Source: an uncultured Bdellovibrionales bacterium (GTDB taxonomy: Bacteria; Bdellovibrionota; Bdellovibrionia; Bdellovibrionales; UBA1609). Taken from it: a stretch of DNA of 64,000 nucleotides. Position 1 is the stretch's first letter, and each line of letters starts with the position of its first letter. This document shows, piece after piece, positions 1 to 8,499 of the stretch. The stretch spans positions 62,001 to 126,000 of the forward strand of contig CALLAU010000001.1 in NCBI GenBank assembly GCA_938002015.1, read 5' to 3'. A program made the translations under genes and the position numbers. The notes beneath the pieces are model-generated. The model did not search any database, had not been told where the DNA came from, and saw only the letters and a list, made by a program, of their open reading frames with translations.

Positions 1-63
1 GATATTAATAAGTATCAAAGAAAACTAAAACGTGCAGAAAAAAGGTTAGAGCTTCTAAACTAA
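1..63 (+). CDS. 3' end of an unidentified gene (partial)
   Basis: An open frame runs from base 1 to a TAA at 61-63 and encodes about 20 residues that are rich in Lys, Arg and Glu (ending KRLELLN). It is followed by a good rho-independent terminator, which is what one expects at the end of a real gene. The rest of the gene lies outside the window, so the product cannot be named. The frame could also be chance. Confidence 0.4.
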   Translation, partial: DINKYQRKLKRAEKRLELLN

Positions 64-95
64 GTTTTTAAAGCAAAAAAATTTAAATATTTTTT

Positions 96-125
96 AAAAA
101 GGCCTCTTAGATTGAAGGCCTTTTT
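96..125. terminator. bidirectional rho-independent terminator
   Basis: Nine-bp inverted repeat AAAAAGGCC (96-104) / GGCCTTTTT (117-125) with a 12-nt loop. The A-rich left flank and T-rich right flank let it work in both directions. It sits between the partial gene on the plus strand and the GH3 gene on the minus strand, whose stop codon begins at 127. Confidence 0.8.
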
Positions 126-1720
126 TAATGCCCTTTAGCAATATTAAATGTCTTAATAAATAGATTTTCAACTAAGGACCCTAGATCTTTAGGTTGAGTA
201 TAGGTGTTTACTACACTTATACCTTTATCTTTATAGTCAGTTAGAAGAGGATCTGTTGAATTGATTATAAGGAAATTTGCTCTTTTATTTTCTCTTACAA
301 TTTTTTTAGCAGCTCGTGCTGTCTTCATGCCACTTACATGCAGAACACATGTTACAGATTCAGTACACGTTGATTTAATAAGTTTACTACTAGATCTCAT
401 GATTGAGTAAACTTGAGAGTATTTAATATTTTTTTGAAAACTCATATCTGAACTAAAGAAAACAAGACCTCTTTTATCAAAAGAAGCAGGGGTTCTACTT
501 TTCTTGCTGGACTTTAATTTTTTATTAATAAAATAATAAGCTATCTTATTATTTAGACTTGCAGATGCTTTAAGTATTTTTTTTGTAGCAATAACTTTAT
601 TAGCATATTTTTCTCTTATGGCTTGAGAGTTGTTTTTAAGTTCAAAAATTCTTTTTAAGCTTATTTTAACTTGATCTTTAAATTCATCATTAGTTTTATA
701 CTCAGATAAAAAAGCATAAAGAGATTTTGTAAGTTTTTTCTTTGACCAGCCAATTAAGATAAGGTCATGGCCGGCTTTAAAACTATCTAGAGCAAGTTTT
801 TCAAAGTTTTTAGCGTTCCCTGCTCCGCCCATTTCCATATCATCTGTAATAATGACCTGTTTGTCTTTAGAGATGTTTCTTAAAAGATCTACTGCCTTTT
901 TAGAATAAGTTGTCACTCCTAAATCTTTTTTATCTAAAATAAGCCTTGTATGAGAAGTCATTGTAAGAAAAGGGATTCCGGCTTTTCCGAGTTTTAAGTA
1001 AGGCTTTAAGTCTTTAGATTTTAATTCCTTTAAAGTGGTTTTTTTAAGTGCAGTTTCTCTATGAGAGTCAGCAATGACATTTCCAAGTCCTGGGAAATGT
1101 TTAAGGGTTGGTATAACGCCATTATTATATAAACCTTTAGAGTATTCTAAAACCATATCAGAAACAGTTGATTCGTTTTCTCCAAAAGACCTATTAGAAA
1201 TGAAGTTATATGAGTACATATCACGTAAATCAGCAACAGGTGCTAAATTAACAGATATATGATTATCAAGTAAAAGCCTTCCAATAGACTCGCCTACAGT
1301 ATGTGTTACTTTAGGACTGTTTATTTGGCCTAAAGAATACATTGAAGGGAAATCATATTTAGAACCAATTCTAACAACATTTCCGCCTTCTTGATCTACA
1401 AATAAAAAAGGTTCTAAGTTTTTCTTAGATAGGATTTTCATAAGTTGTTTATTAAGAGATTTAAATTGATCAGTATCTTTATGGTTTCTTTTAAAAAGAA
1501 TAACCCCGCCAATTTGCCATTCTTTAATAAGTTCTCGCTCTTTATAAGAGAGTTTATGGTCAGTTATACCTGTTACAAAGAGCTGACCAATGCGCTCCTT
1601 ATCGCTTAAACTGTCAAACCAGGCTTCAAAACTAGTAGCAAAGCTTAGATTTGGGTTAAAACAAATGACAAAGGCCATTACTTTCAGGAACAATATAGGA
1701 AACGTGCTATTTTTTATCAT
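125..1720 (-). CDS. secreted glycoside hydrolase family 3 protein (beta-N-acetylhexosaminidase / NagZ-like)
   Basis: A 531-residue protein with an N-terminal hydrophobic segment (about residues 7-28) that looks like a signal peptide, so it probably acts in the periplasm or outside. Visible GH3/NagZ signatures are DQEGG (109-113), KHFPG (207-211), the Asp-Ser-His (218-220) expected to form the Asp/His acid-base dyad of the NagZ subgroup, and ITDDMEM (291-297) with the nucleophilic Asp. Classical NagZ is a cytoplasmic enzyme of about 340 residues. Here an extra C-terminal region of about 180 residues and a signal peptide make it closer to the exported two-domain enzymes of other phyla. Family knowledge suggests removal of GlcNAc from muropeptides or peptidoglycan, which would suit wall turnover, but the substrate is inferred. 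It is convergent with the partial gene at 1-63 and divergent from the barrel gene at 1792. Confidence 0.85.
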   Translation of the reverse strand: MIKNSTFPILFLKVMAFVICFNPNLSFATSFEAWFDSLSDKERIGQLFVTGITDHKLSYKERELIKEWQIGGVILFKRNHKDTDQFKSLNKQLMKILSKKNLEPFLFVDQEGGNVVRIGSKYDFPSMYSLGQINSPKVTHTVGESIGRLLLDNHISVNLAPVADLRDMYSYNFISNRSFGENESTVSDMVLEYSKGLYNNGVIPTLKHFPGLGNVIADSHRETALKKTTLKELKSKDLKPYLKLGKAGIPFLTMTSHTRLILDKKDLGVTTYSKKAVDLLRNISKDKQVIITDDMEMGGAGNAKNFEKLALDSFKAGHDLILIGWSKKKLTKSLYAFLSEYKTNDEFKDQVKISLKRIFELKNNSQAIREKYANKVIATKKILKASASLNNKIAYYFINKKLKSSKKSRTPASFDKRGLVFFSSDMSFQKNIKYSQVYSIMRSSSKLIKSTCTESVTCVLHVSGMKTARAAKKIVRENKRANFLIINSTDPLLTDYKDKGISVVNTYTQPKDLGSLVENLFIKTFNIAKGH

Positions 1721-1791
1721 CTTGATACTTAAATCGGTTAAAATTGTAGAAATCTTGATGGTTTTTAATGATAATAAGTAAGGACTTTAGA

Positions 1792-2481
1792 ATGGTTAAA
1801 TACAGTATTATTTCTTTATTTTTAACACTGCTTACAAGCATGACTCATGCTGAAGAACCTGGGGTCGAGGTCGAAAATCCATTTTATTATGTAAAAGAAA
1901 ATGGAAAAGCAAAAATTGTTACTGACTCATATAGAGACAGAAGATCTAAGTGGGCAGTTAGAGTAGAACTAGGGTCGAGCTTTTATGATCCAGTTGAAGA
2001 CAATGTTGATAGAGATGGATCTTCGTTTTTTGCTAGCTTTGGCTTTGATCGAAATTTTAAGAGTTTCTCTTTTGGTCCAGAGGTGAGTTATCTTTCAACT
2101 GGCTTTAAGACATCAACAAGTAGCGATATTAGCGCGAATGTTCTTATGGTAGGGGGTAATTTATATCTAGATGGACTGTTTAAAGCAGCGCCATTTGTTG
2201 TCCCTTTTGTTGGTTTTGGTATAGCTAGTTTTGACGTTGATAATGACACAATCTCTGATTCTGAAACAAAAGAAGATTTTAGCACATACTTTAAAGCAGG
2301 AGCTTTAATTCAGCTAAACTGGTTAGATAAAATAACTGCTGCTAAGGGTTATTATAATTATGGTCTAGAAAATACCTTTGTCGTCTTACAAGTTAGAAAT
2401 GTATCAAAAACGGATGAAGATATATCTATAAACCTTGGGTCATCTATGTCATTTGAATTAGGTATTCAGCTAGAGTTCTAG
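1792..2481 (+). CDS. outer-membrane beta-barrel protein, unknown function
   Basis: A 229-residue protein. The start at 1792 is chosen because TAAGGA lies eight bases before this ATG and because the product then begins with a clean signal peptide (MVKYSIISL...THA). An in-frame ATG at 1768 would add eight residues before it. The mature part has alternating hydrophobic/polar stretches (for example FASFGFDRNF and FGPEVSYLSTGF) and ends in a hydrophobic strand ELGIQLEF with a terminal Phe, the usual C-terminal signature for BAM-dependent outer-membrane barrels. No specific family is recognised. Its stop codon overlaps that of mfd on the other strand by four bases. Confidence 0.65.
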   Translation: MVKYSIISLFLTLLTSMTHAEEPGVEVENPFYYVKENGKAKIVTDSYRDRRSKWAVRVELGSSFYDPVEDNVDRDGSSFFASFGFDRNFKSFSFGPEVSYLSTGFKTSTSSDISANVLMVGGNLYLDGLFKAAPFVVPFVGFGIASFDVDNDTISDSETKEDFSTYFKAGALIQLNWLDKITAAKGYYNYGLENTFVVLQVRNVSKTDEDISINLGSSMSFELGIQLEF

Positions 2482-5400
2482 CAAAAATCTTCAAGCCTTT
2501 TGATTTCTTCATATATGTTAGTCCATGTCATTTCTTCAAAAGTAATTGAAAGTCTTTGATCAGGAGTAAGCCTATATTTCTTATAGGATTTTTTAACCAA
2601 TTCAAAAATTTTCTCAGGAGAGAGTGCTGGCTTTTCAATAAAACGAAGAGCCAAGTTTTTTGGTCCGGCTTTAATTTCTTTAATTCCTAGTTTCTTGCAG
2701 AAATTTTTAGTAGCACATAAAAAGAAGAGATTAATCACTTCATCTGGTACTTTACCAAATTGATCTTGGAGTTCTAATTCGATTTCATCTATTTCATAAT
2801 CAGAGGAAATTTGATTTAAACGCCTATAGTAGTAAAGTCTTACTTTAAAATCTTGAATATAATTTGATGGTATGAGTGATGGAAGTGGAATGTTTATATC
2901 TGGATCAAATTTATCATCAAGTGACTCTCCACGAGCCTCCTTAAGAGCTTCATCTAAGAGTTCTATATAAAAATCATAACCTATGCTGTCTGCATGGCCT
3001 GATTGAGCTTCGCCTAATAGGTTTCCGGCCCCTCGAAGCTCTAAATCATAGTGAGCTATTTTTAATCCACTACCAAGTTCAGAGTTTTCTTGTAAAATTT
3101 TAAGTTTTTCTTTTTGATCTTTATCAAGCTCCTTATTTTGAGGAATAAGAAGGTAGCAGTATGCTCTTTTATCACTTCGTCCCACTCTTCCTCTAAGTTG
3201 ATAGAGCTGACTGAGCCCAAAATTTTGAGCGTTGTGAATCATAATTGTATTTGCATTTGGAATATCCATTCCAGATTCAATAATTGTCGTAGCTAATAAA
3301 ACATCAATTTTCTTATTAAAAAAGTCCATTACGACATTTTCTAAATCTCTTTCTGACATCTGTCCGTGCCCAAGTCCAATTCTGACATCAGGCATGGCTT
3401 GTTTAAGTTCTTCATACAGACCATAAATTGATTGTACGCGATTATGAACAAAATAAACCTGCCCCCCTCTTTTTATTTCATTTTCTACAGCTTTTTTAAC
3501 AATTTCTAAGTTGTGTTTAGAAACATAGGTTTTGACCGGAAGCCTGTTTTTAGGAGGAGTGGTAATTAAAGAAAGGTCTCTAACGCCTAAAAATCCCATA
3601 TTTAAAGTTCTAGGAATAGGTGTAGCTGAAAGGCTTAAGATGTCTAAATTAGTTTTAAGTTTTTTTATTTTTTCTTTTTGTTTAACGCCAAACTTTTGTT
3701 CTTCATCGACTATAAGAAGGCCAAGATCTTTAAAGTTAATATCCTGGCTAAGAACTCTGTGGGTTCCAATGACAATATCTACTCTTCCTTCGCTTAATCC
3801 CTTAATAGTGTCTTTAACTTTCTTTGGCACTATAAACCTATTTAAACCTCTTATTTCAAAGGGCCAATCTTTAAACCTTTTTTCAAAAGATTGAAGGTGT
3901 TGAAGACTAAGCACTGTAGTAGGTGCAAGAACAGCAACTTGTTTACCTGAGAGGAGAACTTGAAATGCTGCTCTCATGGCAACTTCTGTTTTGCCAAAGC
4001 CAACATCGCCGCAGACAAGTCTATCCATAGGTGATTCAGATGAAAGGTCAGAGTAAATTTCATCAATTGCTTTTTGTTGATCAACGGTCTCTTCAAATGG
4101 GAACTGGCTTTCAAAAAGTAGAGAGTCTTTAGAGGAAGTGCTAAATGCGTTTCTTAAAGCGGTCTTTCTTTTTGCGTAAAGCTGGATAAGATCTTCAGCT
4201 ATTTCTCTTAATTTGTTTTTAACTTTAGCTTTAGTTTTCTGCCAAAAGTTTCCACCCAGTTTATCTAATGAGCGAGCTTTAGGGTTTCCAGAGAATTTCC
4301 TTAATTGGTATATTTTATGAACAGGTAGAAAGAGCTTATCGTTCTTATCATATTGTACTTCGATACATTCAGCAGGAACTCCTTGTAGACTAATTGTTTT
4401 AAGGCCTTTAAAGACTCCAACTCCATGTTGCACATGTACAACAAGATCATCTGTATTCATGTCACCAATTCTAAGTGCGTCTAACTTTTCAAAATATTCT
4501 TTATGCCCTGTTTTAGCTTTTGTTACTCGCTCTCTACCAAAGAGATCTTCAAACCTTAACCATACTATGCCCTCGTCTTTATACCTGAATGAACCGGCGG
4601 CATTTTTTTTAACAATACAAACAGTCTTTGGGGAAAGTGCTTGAGCTTTAGTTGATATTTCATAATCAAGTTCAAACTCTTTAAAATAAGATGCGGCTCT
4701 AGATACAGCGTTGCTGGTTTTGCAAGAGAGTATAACGGAGTCTCCTATTTTCTCCCAATTATTAAAGAAGGAAATAAACTGACTCTTATAAGAATCCCAG
4801 TTAGAAGAACTTGATTTTAATGTTTTAATAGATTCTTTTAATCCGCTTGTTGAATAGGTAAAATTATCTTTCTTATTTTTAGCATTAATATCTTTTAGTT
4901 CTGTAATACTTAAAGGACAAATGTTTACTCTGTACTTAAATTTTTCTAATTTCTTAAGGAATTTGGAAGAATAAACTTCTTCTAAATCTAGAAGGCTTGT
5001 TTGGCTATTCTCAGCTTCAGTTTTATATATCTCTAGTTGAGAGGACCATGAATGATCTGTTTCAGACTGATCAAATACTATTATATTAGTTTTTTCATCA
5101 AAAAAACTAAATGCGCTTTCAGCGTCACTCCAAAAAACTGGTAAGAAAAACTCTTGTCTTTCAAAGGGAATGTTTTTCCTTACTTTATGTATGACGTCTT
5201 GTAGCCAGTCTTGAGACTTTGCGACCTTGCTTATTTCTGAAATCAATCTAGAGGAGTTTTCTGTTTCATATAAAGCTTCTCTTGCAGGTGGGAGTATGAG
5301 AGTTTTTACTTCATCAAGTGAGCGTTGGTTTTCAACAGAGAAAAATCGCATGGATTCGATATCGTTTCCAAAAAGCTCAATTCTAATTGGATGCTCATGG

Positions 5401-5936
5401 GCCGTGGAGAAGATATCAAAAACTCCTCCTTTATCAGAATACTGTCCCTCACTTTCTACAAATTGTGTTGGTGAGTAGCCTAATAACTCTAAAGATTCTG
5501 CAGGGTTTTGAAAAAACTCATCAGCAAATTCGAAAGTCTTAGTTTTAGAATTTAATTTTTCTGGAGTTATGGTCTTTTTTAAGAGTGCTTCGGGGTGGCT
5601 GATAAAGACACTGATGTCTTTATTGTTAAGGGCTTTGTGAAGGAACTTTGTGCGCTGCCTGCTTAACTGAGAACTAGGTTCAATTCCTGAAGCTGGCGAA
5701 GCTCCATCAGAAGGTAAAAATTCATATTTAAAATCAAAGGTTTGCAGCTTTTTTAAAAATTCATCGCAGGCGTCTTCATTGGGAAGTATGATTAAAGTTT
5801 TCGCATTTTCATCTTTCTTTGCATAAAGCTCAGACAAAATATCGAGAAATGCAGAATAGTTATGCACACCTTCAATAACTGAAGGCCCCTCTTTAAGGGC
5901 ATCTTTTAAAACTTTTAATCCTTTTACAAAAACCAT
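2478..5936 (-). CDS. mfd: transcription-repair coupling factor Mfd
   Basis: At 1152 residues it is full length for Mfd. In order one sees the UvrB-like N-terminal module, the RNA-polymerase-interacting domain (near DDLVVHVQHGVGVFKG), and the translocase with Walker A GDVGFGKTEV, DEEQ box, SLSATPIPRTL (motif III) and QLRGRVGRS (motif VI), then a C-terminal TRCF domain. It releases RNA polymerase stalled at DNA lesions and recruits UvrA. Transcribed alone, with nuo on the opposite strand upstream. No strong Shine-Dalgarno is visible before the ATG at 5936. A near-palindromic AAGTGC...GCACTT lies 18 bases upstream of the start. Confidence 0.97.
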   Translation of the reverse strand: MVFVKGLKVLKDALKEGPSVIEGVHNYSAFLDILSELYAKKDENAKTLIILPNEDACDEFLKKLQTFDFKYEFLPSDGASPASGIEPSSQLSRQRTKFLHKALNNKDISVFISHPEALLKKTITPEKLNSKTKTFEFADEFFQNPAESLELLGYSPTQFVESEGQYSDKGGVFDIFSTAHEHPIRIELFGNDIESMRFFSVENQRSLDEVKTLILPPAREALYETENSSRLISEISKVAKSQDWLQDVIHKVRKNIPFERQEFFLPVFWSDAESAFSFFDEKTNIIVFDQSETDHSWSSQLEIYKTEAENSQTSLLDLEEVYSSKFLKKLEKFKYRVNICPLSITELKDINAKNKKDNFTYSTSGLKESIKTLKSSSSNWDSYKSQFISFFNNWEKIGDSVILSCKTSNAVSRAASYFKEFELDYEISTKAQALSPKTVCIVKKNAAGSFRYKDEGIVWLRFEDLFGRERVTKAKTGHKEYFEKLDALRIGDMNTDDLVVHVQHGVGVFKGLKTISLQGVPAECIEVQYDKNDKLFLPVHKIYQLRKFSGNPKARSLDKLGGNFWQKTKAKVKNKLREIAEDLIQLYAKRKTALRNAFSTSSKDSLLFESQFPFEETVDQQKAIDEIYSDLSSESPMDRLVCGDVGFGKTEVAMRAAFQVLLSGKQVAVLAPTTVLSLQHLQSFEKRFKDWPFEIRGLNRFIVPKKVKDTIKGLSEGRVDIVIGTHRVLSQDINFKDLGLLIVDEEQKFGVKQKEKIKKLKTNLDILSLSATPIPRTLNMGFLGVRDLSLITTPPKNRLPVKTYVSKHNLEIVKKAVENEIKRGGQVYFVHNRVQSIYGLYEELKQAMPDVRIGLGHGQMSERDLENVVMDFFNKKIDVLLATTIIESGMDIPNANTIMIHNAQNFGLSQLYQLRGRVGRSDKRAYCYLLIPQNKELDKDQKEKLKILQENSELGSGLKIAHYDLELRGAGNLLGEAQSGHADSIGYDFYIELLDEALKEARGESLDDKFDPDINIPLPSLIPSNYIQDFKVRLYYYRRLNQISSDYEIDEIELELQDQFGKVPDEVINLFFLCATKNFCKKLGIKEIKAGPKNLALRFIEKPALSPEKIFELVKKSYKKYRLTPDQRLSITFEEMTWTNIYEEIKRLEDFC

Positions 5937-5953
5937 AATTTCAATCGCCAGTT

Positions 5954-5971
5954 AAGTGCGTTAATGCACTT
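5954..5971. promoter_or_regulatory. near-palindrome in the mfd leader
   Basis: AAGTGC (5954-5959) and GCACTT (5966-5971) form a six-bp inverted repeat around GTTAAT, 18 bases upstream of the mfd start codon and in the mfd/nuoA intergenic region. It could be an operator or a short mRNA hairpin; nothing decides between these. Confidence 0.3.
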
Positions 5972-6022
5972 CATTTATACACTGATTCTATACTATTTTT
6001 TTACGAAGCCAGATAGATCAGA

Positions 6023-6051
6023 TTGAATAAAAAAACAAATAAACATATAGA
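6023..6051 (+). promoter_or_regulatory. candidate sigma-70-type promoter for the nuo operon
   Basis: TTGAAT (6023-6028), a 17-base spacer and TATAGA (6046-6051) lie 70 bases before the nuoA start in an AT-rich intergenic stretch. The -10 box is an imperfect match, and such sequences are common in AT-rich DNA. Confidence 0.35.
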
Positions 6052-6120
6052 TATACGTTACATATTTAGTAATTTTTTGATTTTCATTCATGGAAGTCTT
6101 TTACCTATGGAGTAGCAATA

Positions 6121-6492
6121 ATGTCACCATTAGTAGCAACAGTCTTTTTAGCTCTTTTTGTAACAGGCTTTGGTTTTTTACTCGTTTTTGTCGCCTCAAT
6201 TCTAGGACCAAAGACAAACCAATCAAAAGTAAAGAAAATGGCTTATGAGTGCGGTTTAACATCTGATGGAGCTGATAGAAGTAAAATCCCAGTTAAGTTC
6301 TATCTTACAGCAATTCTTTTCATACTTTTTGATATTGAAATTATTTTTCTTTATCCATGGGCTGTTGCTTATCAAGACTATGTGAGTGAAGGGGCTGGTT
6401 GGTTTATTTTCTCTTCAATGTTTGTTTTTGTACTAATTTTTATCTTTGGTCTTTTTTGGGAGATCAAATCTAACGCTCTTGAGTGGGAGTAA
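6121..6492 (+). CDS. nuoA: NADH-quinone oxidoreductase subunit A
   Basis: A 123-residue membrane subunit of complex I with three predicted helices. The conserved loop YECGLTSDG and the acidic membrane motif FDIEIIFLYPWA are both present. The start has a GGAG box about eight bases upstream. NuoA sits at the interface between the peripheral and membrane arms, close to the quinone chamber. It heads an operon that continues directly into nuoH (6-base gap). In the usual nuo operon nuoB, C, D, E, F and G would lie between them; here they are absent. Confidence 0.95.
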   Translation: MSPLVATVFLALFVTGFGFLLVFVASILGPKTNQSKVKKMAYECGLTSDGADRSKIPVKFYLTAILFILFDIEIIFLYPWAVAYQDYVSEGAGWFIFSSMFVFVLIFIFGLFWEIKSNALEWE

Positions 6493-6498
6493 TTTAAA

Positions 6499-7647
6499 AT
6501 GGATGCAATGTATATTGGTATAGAAATCATCAAAATGGTGGTTATCTTTTTGTTGATGGTTCAGCTTGTTCCTATTCTTGTTTGGATAGAAAGAAGAGGA
6601 TCTGCTTTCATTCAAAATAGATTTGGGCCTAATAGAGTTGGGCCCTTAGGTTTAGTTCAACTTTTAGCTGACGCTGTTAAATTTGCTTTTAAAGAAGAGT
6701 TTATACCTGGTGGATCTTATAAGTTTTTATTTTTATTAGCCCCTGTTGTTGCTCTTATTCCAGGAGTTTTAGCTTTTGCAGCGATTCCTTTAGGTGCTCC
6801 ATTTTCACTTGAACCGTTTGAAATGTTTGGAAACACATGGGGTCCTTATGATTTAAAACTTCAAGGTTATGATTATGGAATAGGAATAGTCTTTGTATTA
6901 GGTGTTTCTTCTCTTGCTGCTTACAGTCTTTTAATGGCTGGTTGGGGATCGGCTAATAAGTATTCTCTTTTTGGAGCTTTAAGAGCGAGTGCACAGATGA
7001 TTTCATATGAGCTTGGTTTAGGGCTTTCATTAGTAGGTATACTTCTTCTTTATGGAACTTTTTCTTTTAATGAAATGATTGCAATTCAAGACGGTCCTTT
7101 AACTTTTATGTTTATGGGAAAAGAAACAATAATTCCTTTTCTTCCAAACTGGGGTATTTTTTACCAGCCTCTTGGAGCAATTTTATTCTTCGTTTCAGTT
7201 TTTGCTGAAAGCAATAGACTTCCTTTTGATTTACCTGAAGCTGAGGCTGAGTTAGTGGCCGGCTATCACACTGAGTACGGTGGTCTTAAAATGAATATGT
7301 TCTATATCGGTGAGTATGGTCATATGATGGTGGCATCAGCGTTAATGGCAACTTTTTATTTCGGTGGATATAACCTTCCGTTTGTTACTCCAGAAGCTAT
7401 TAATGAAATGTTTACTGGGATGGGCTTTGCCTTTAATGGCGCATCTTTGATGACGACATTAGTGAGTCATTTAATATTAATGACCAAGGTTTTTCTCTTT
7501 TTATGGATTTTTATATGGGTAAGATGGACTTTACCGCGTTTTAGATATGATCAACTTATGGACCTTGGTTGGAAGACAATTCTTCCATGGGCGTTAGCTA
7601 ATACTGTTATTACAGCTTTTGTAGTTGTTCTTATGAGAGGAGCTTAA
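6499..7647 (+). CDS. nuoH: NADH-quinone oxidoreductase subunit H
   Basis: A 382-residue multi-helix membrane protein carrying NuoH signatures RFGPNRVGPLG, QLLADAVKFAFKEE and the quinone-chamber loop FAESNRLPFDLPEAEAELV followed by GYHTEYGG. It is longer than many bacterial NuoH proteins (about 320-350 residues), with extra sequence around residues 95-135 in the loop between the second and third hydrophobic blocks. It forms part of the quinone-binding cavity and couples quinone reduction to proton pumping. nuoJ follows after 3 bases; nuoI, normally between H and J, is missing. Confidence 0.96.
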   Translation: MDAMYIGIEIIKMVVIFLLMVQLVPILVWIERRGSAFIQNRFGPNRVGPLGLVQLLADAVKFAFKEEFIPGGSYKFLFLLAPVVALIPGVLAFAAIPLGAPFSLEPFEMFGNTWGPYDLKLQGYDYGIGIVFVLGVSSLAAYSLLMAGWGSANKYSLFGALRASAQMISYELGLGLSLVGILLLYGTFSFNEMIAIQDGPLTFMFMGKETIIPFLPNWGIFYQPLGAILFFVSVFAESNRLPFDLPEAEAELVAGYHTEYGGLKMNMFYIGEYGHMMVASALMATFYFGGYNLPFVTPEAINEMFTGMGFAFNGASLMTTLVSHLILMTKVFLFLWIFIWVRWTLPRFRYDQLMDLGWKTILPWALANTVITAFVVVLMRGA

Positions 7648-7650
7648 GTT

Positions 7651-8178
7651 ATGGCAAATAATCCAATCGTTTTTTTTCCGCTTGCATTTGTTATTGCGGT
7701 GGCTGCCTTAGGGGTGCTTCTTGCTAGTAATCCTATTTTTTCAGCGTTATTTTTAGTTTTATCAATGGTTTGTCTAGGTTTTATGTTCCTTGCAATGGGA
7801 GCCTTTTTTCTTGGTGGAGTACAACTGGCTGTATATGCAGGAGCTGTAACGGTTTTGTTCGTGATGGTTTTGATGCTTTTTGATCTAAAAGATAATGCTA
7901 ATCCAATTGCAAAAGGGCTTTTAAGTAGGTTCTTAAAAGTTTCATCAATTGGGGTTTTTGTTGGTTTAATCACAGGTGCAGTTTCACTTACTAAGTATTA
8001 CCCGGTTCCAGTTAAAGCAGCAGATCCATCTTCTATGGAATCAACGAGAGTTTTAGCAGTTGGTCTTTTTAGAGATTATGTTTTTGCATTTGAAATTTTA
8101 GGAGTTCTTCTTCTTGTTATTGCAATTGGGGTTGTTTCTGTAAGTCGAATCAAAGGAGGAACACATGATAGAGCTTAG
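7651..8178 (+). CDS. nuoJ: NADH-quinone oxidoreductase subunit J
   Basis: A 175-residue, five-helix membrane subunit of complex I. The third helix region (QLAVYAGAVTVLFVMVLML) is the typical NuoJ/ND6 signature. The C-terminal end contains the Shine-Dalgarno sequence (AAAGGAGG) of nuoK, and the two genes overlap by 14 bases, so they are very likely translationally coupled. Confidence 0.93.
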   Translation: MANNPIVFFPLAFVIAVAALGVLLASNPIFSALFLVLSMVCLGFMFLAMGAFFLGGVQLAVYAGAVTVLFVMVLMLFDLKDNANPIAKGLLSRFLKVSSIGVFVGLITGAVSLTKYYPVPVKAADPSSMESTRVLAVGLFRDYVFAFEILGVLLLVIAIGVVSVSRIKGGTHDRA

Positions 8179-8491
8179 TAGTCTTTTAGAGGTTTCTTTA
8201 GGTCATTATATTTTTCTAGGTTTATTTTTATTTGCAGTGGGTCTTTTAACGATCATGCTTAGGAAAAATATGATCGTGATGCTTATGGGAGTGGAGCTCT
8301 TGTTAAATGGAGTGAACACAATATTTTTAGCATTTAGTCATTTCTCATCACATACAGAAGGTCAGATACTGGTTTTCTTTATTCTAACAGTTGCTGCGGC
8401 AGAAGCTGGTGTAGGTTTGGCATTAGCTGTGTCTATTTATAAAGAGTTTAAAGAAGTTAATATTTCATTTTTTGAAAGTCTAAAAGGGTAA
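8165..8491 (+). CDS. nuoK: NADH-quinone oxidoreductase subunit K
   Basis: A 108-residue, three-helix subunit. The motif MGVELLLNGVN has the conserved membrane Glu, and the second conserved acidic position is in AAAEAGVGLALAV. It belongs to the proton-translocating membrane arm. The start overlaps nuoJ by 14 bases and has a strong AAAGGAGG box; nuoL starts eight bases after its stop. Confidence 0.95.
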   Translation: MIELSSLLEVSLGHYIFLGLFLFAVGLLTIMLRKNMIVMLMGVELLLNGVNTIFLAFSHFSSHTEGQILVFFILTVAAAEAGVGLALAVSIYKEFKEVNISFFESLKG

Positions 8492-8499
8492 GTGTTAGC

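Noticed and set aside
3532-3894. 120-codon plus-strand frame inside mfd
   Set aside because: Composition is typical of antisense to a helicase, no ribosome site, and mfd is complete.
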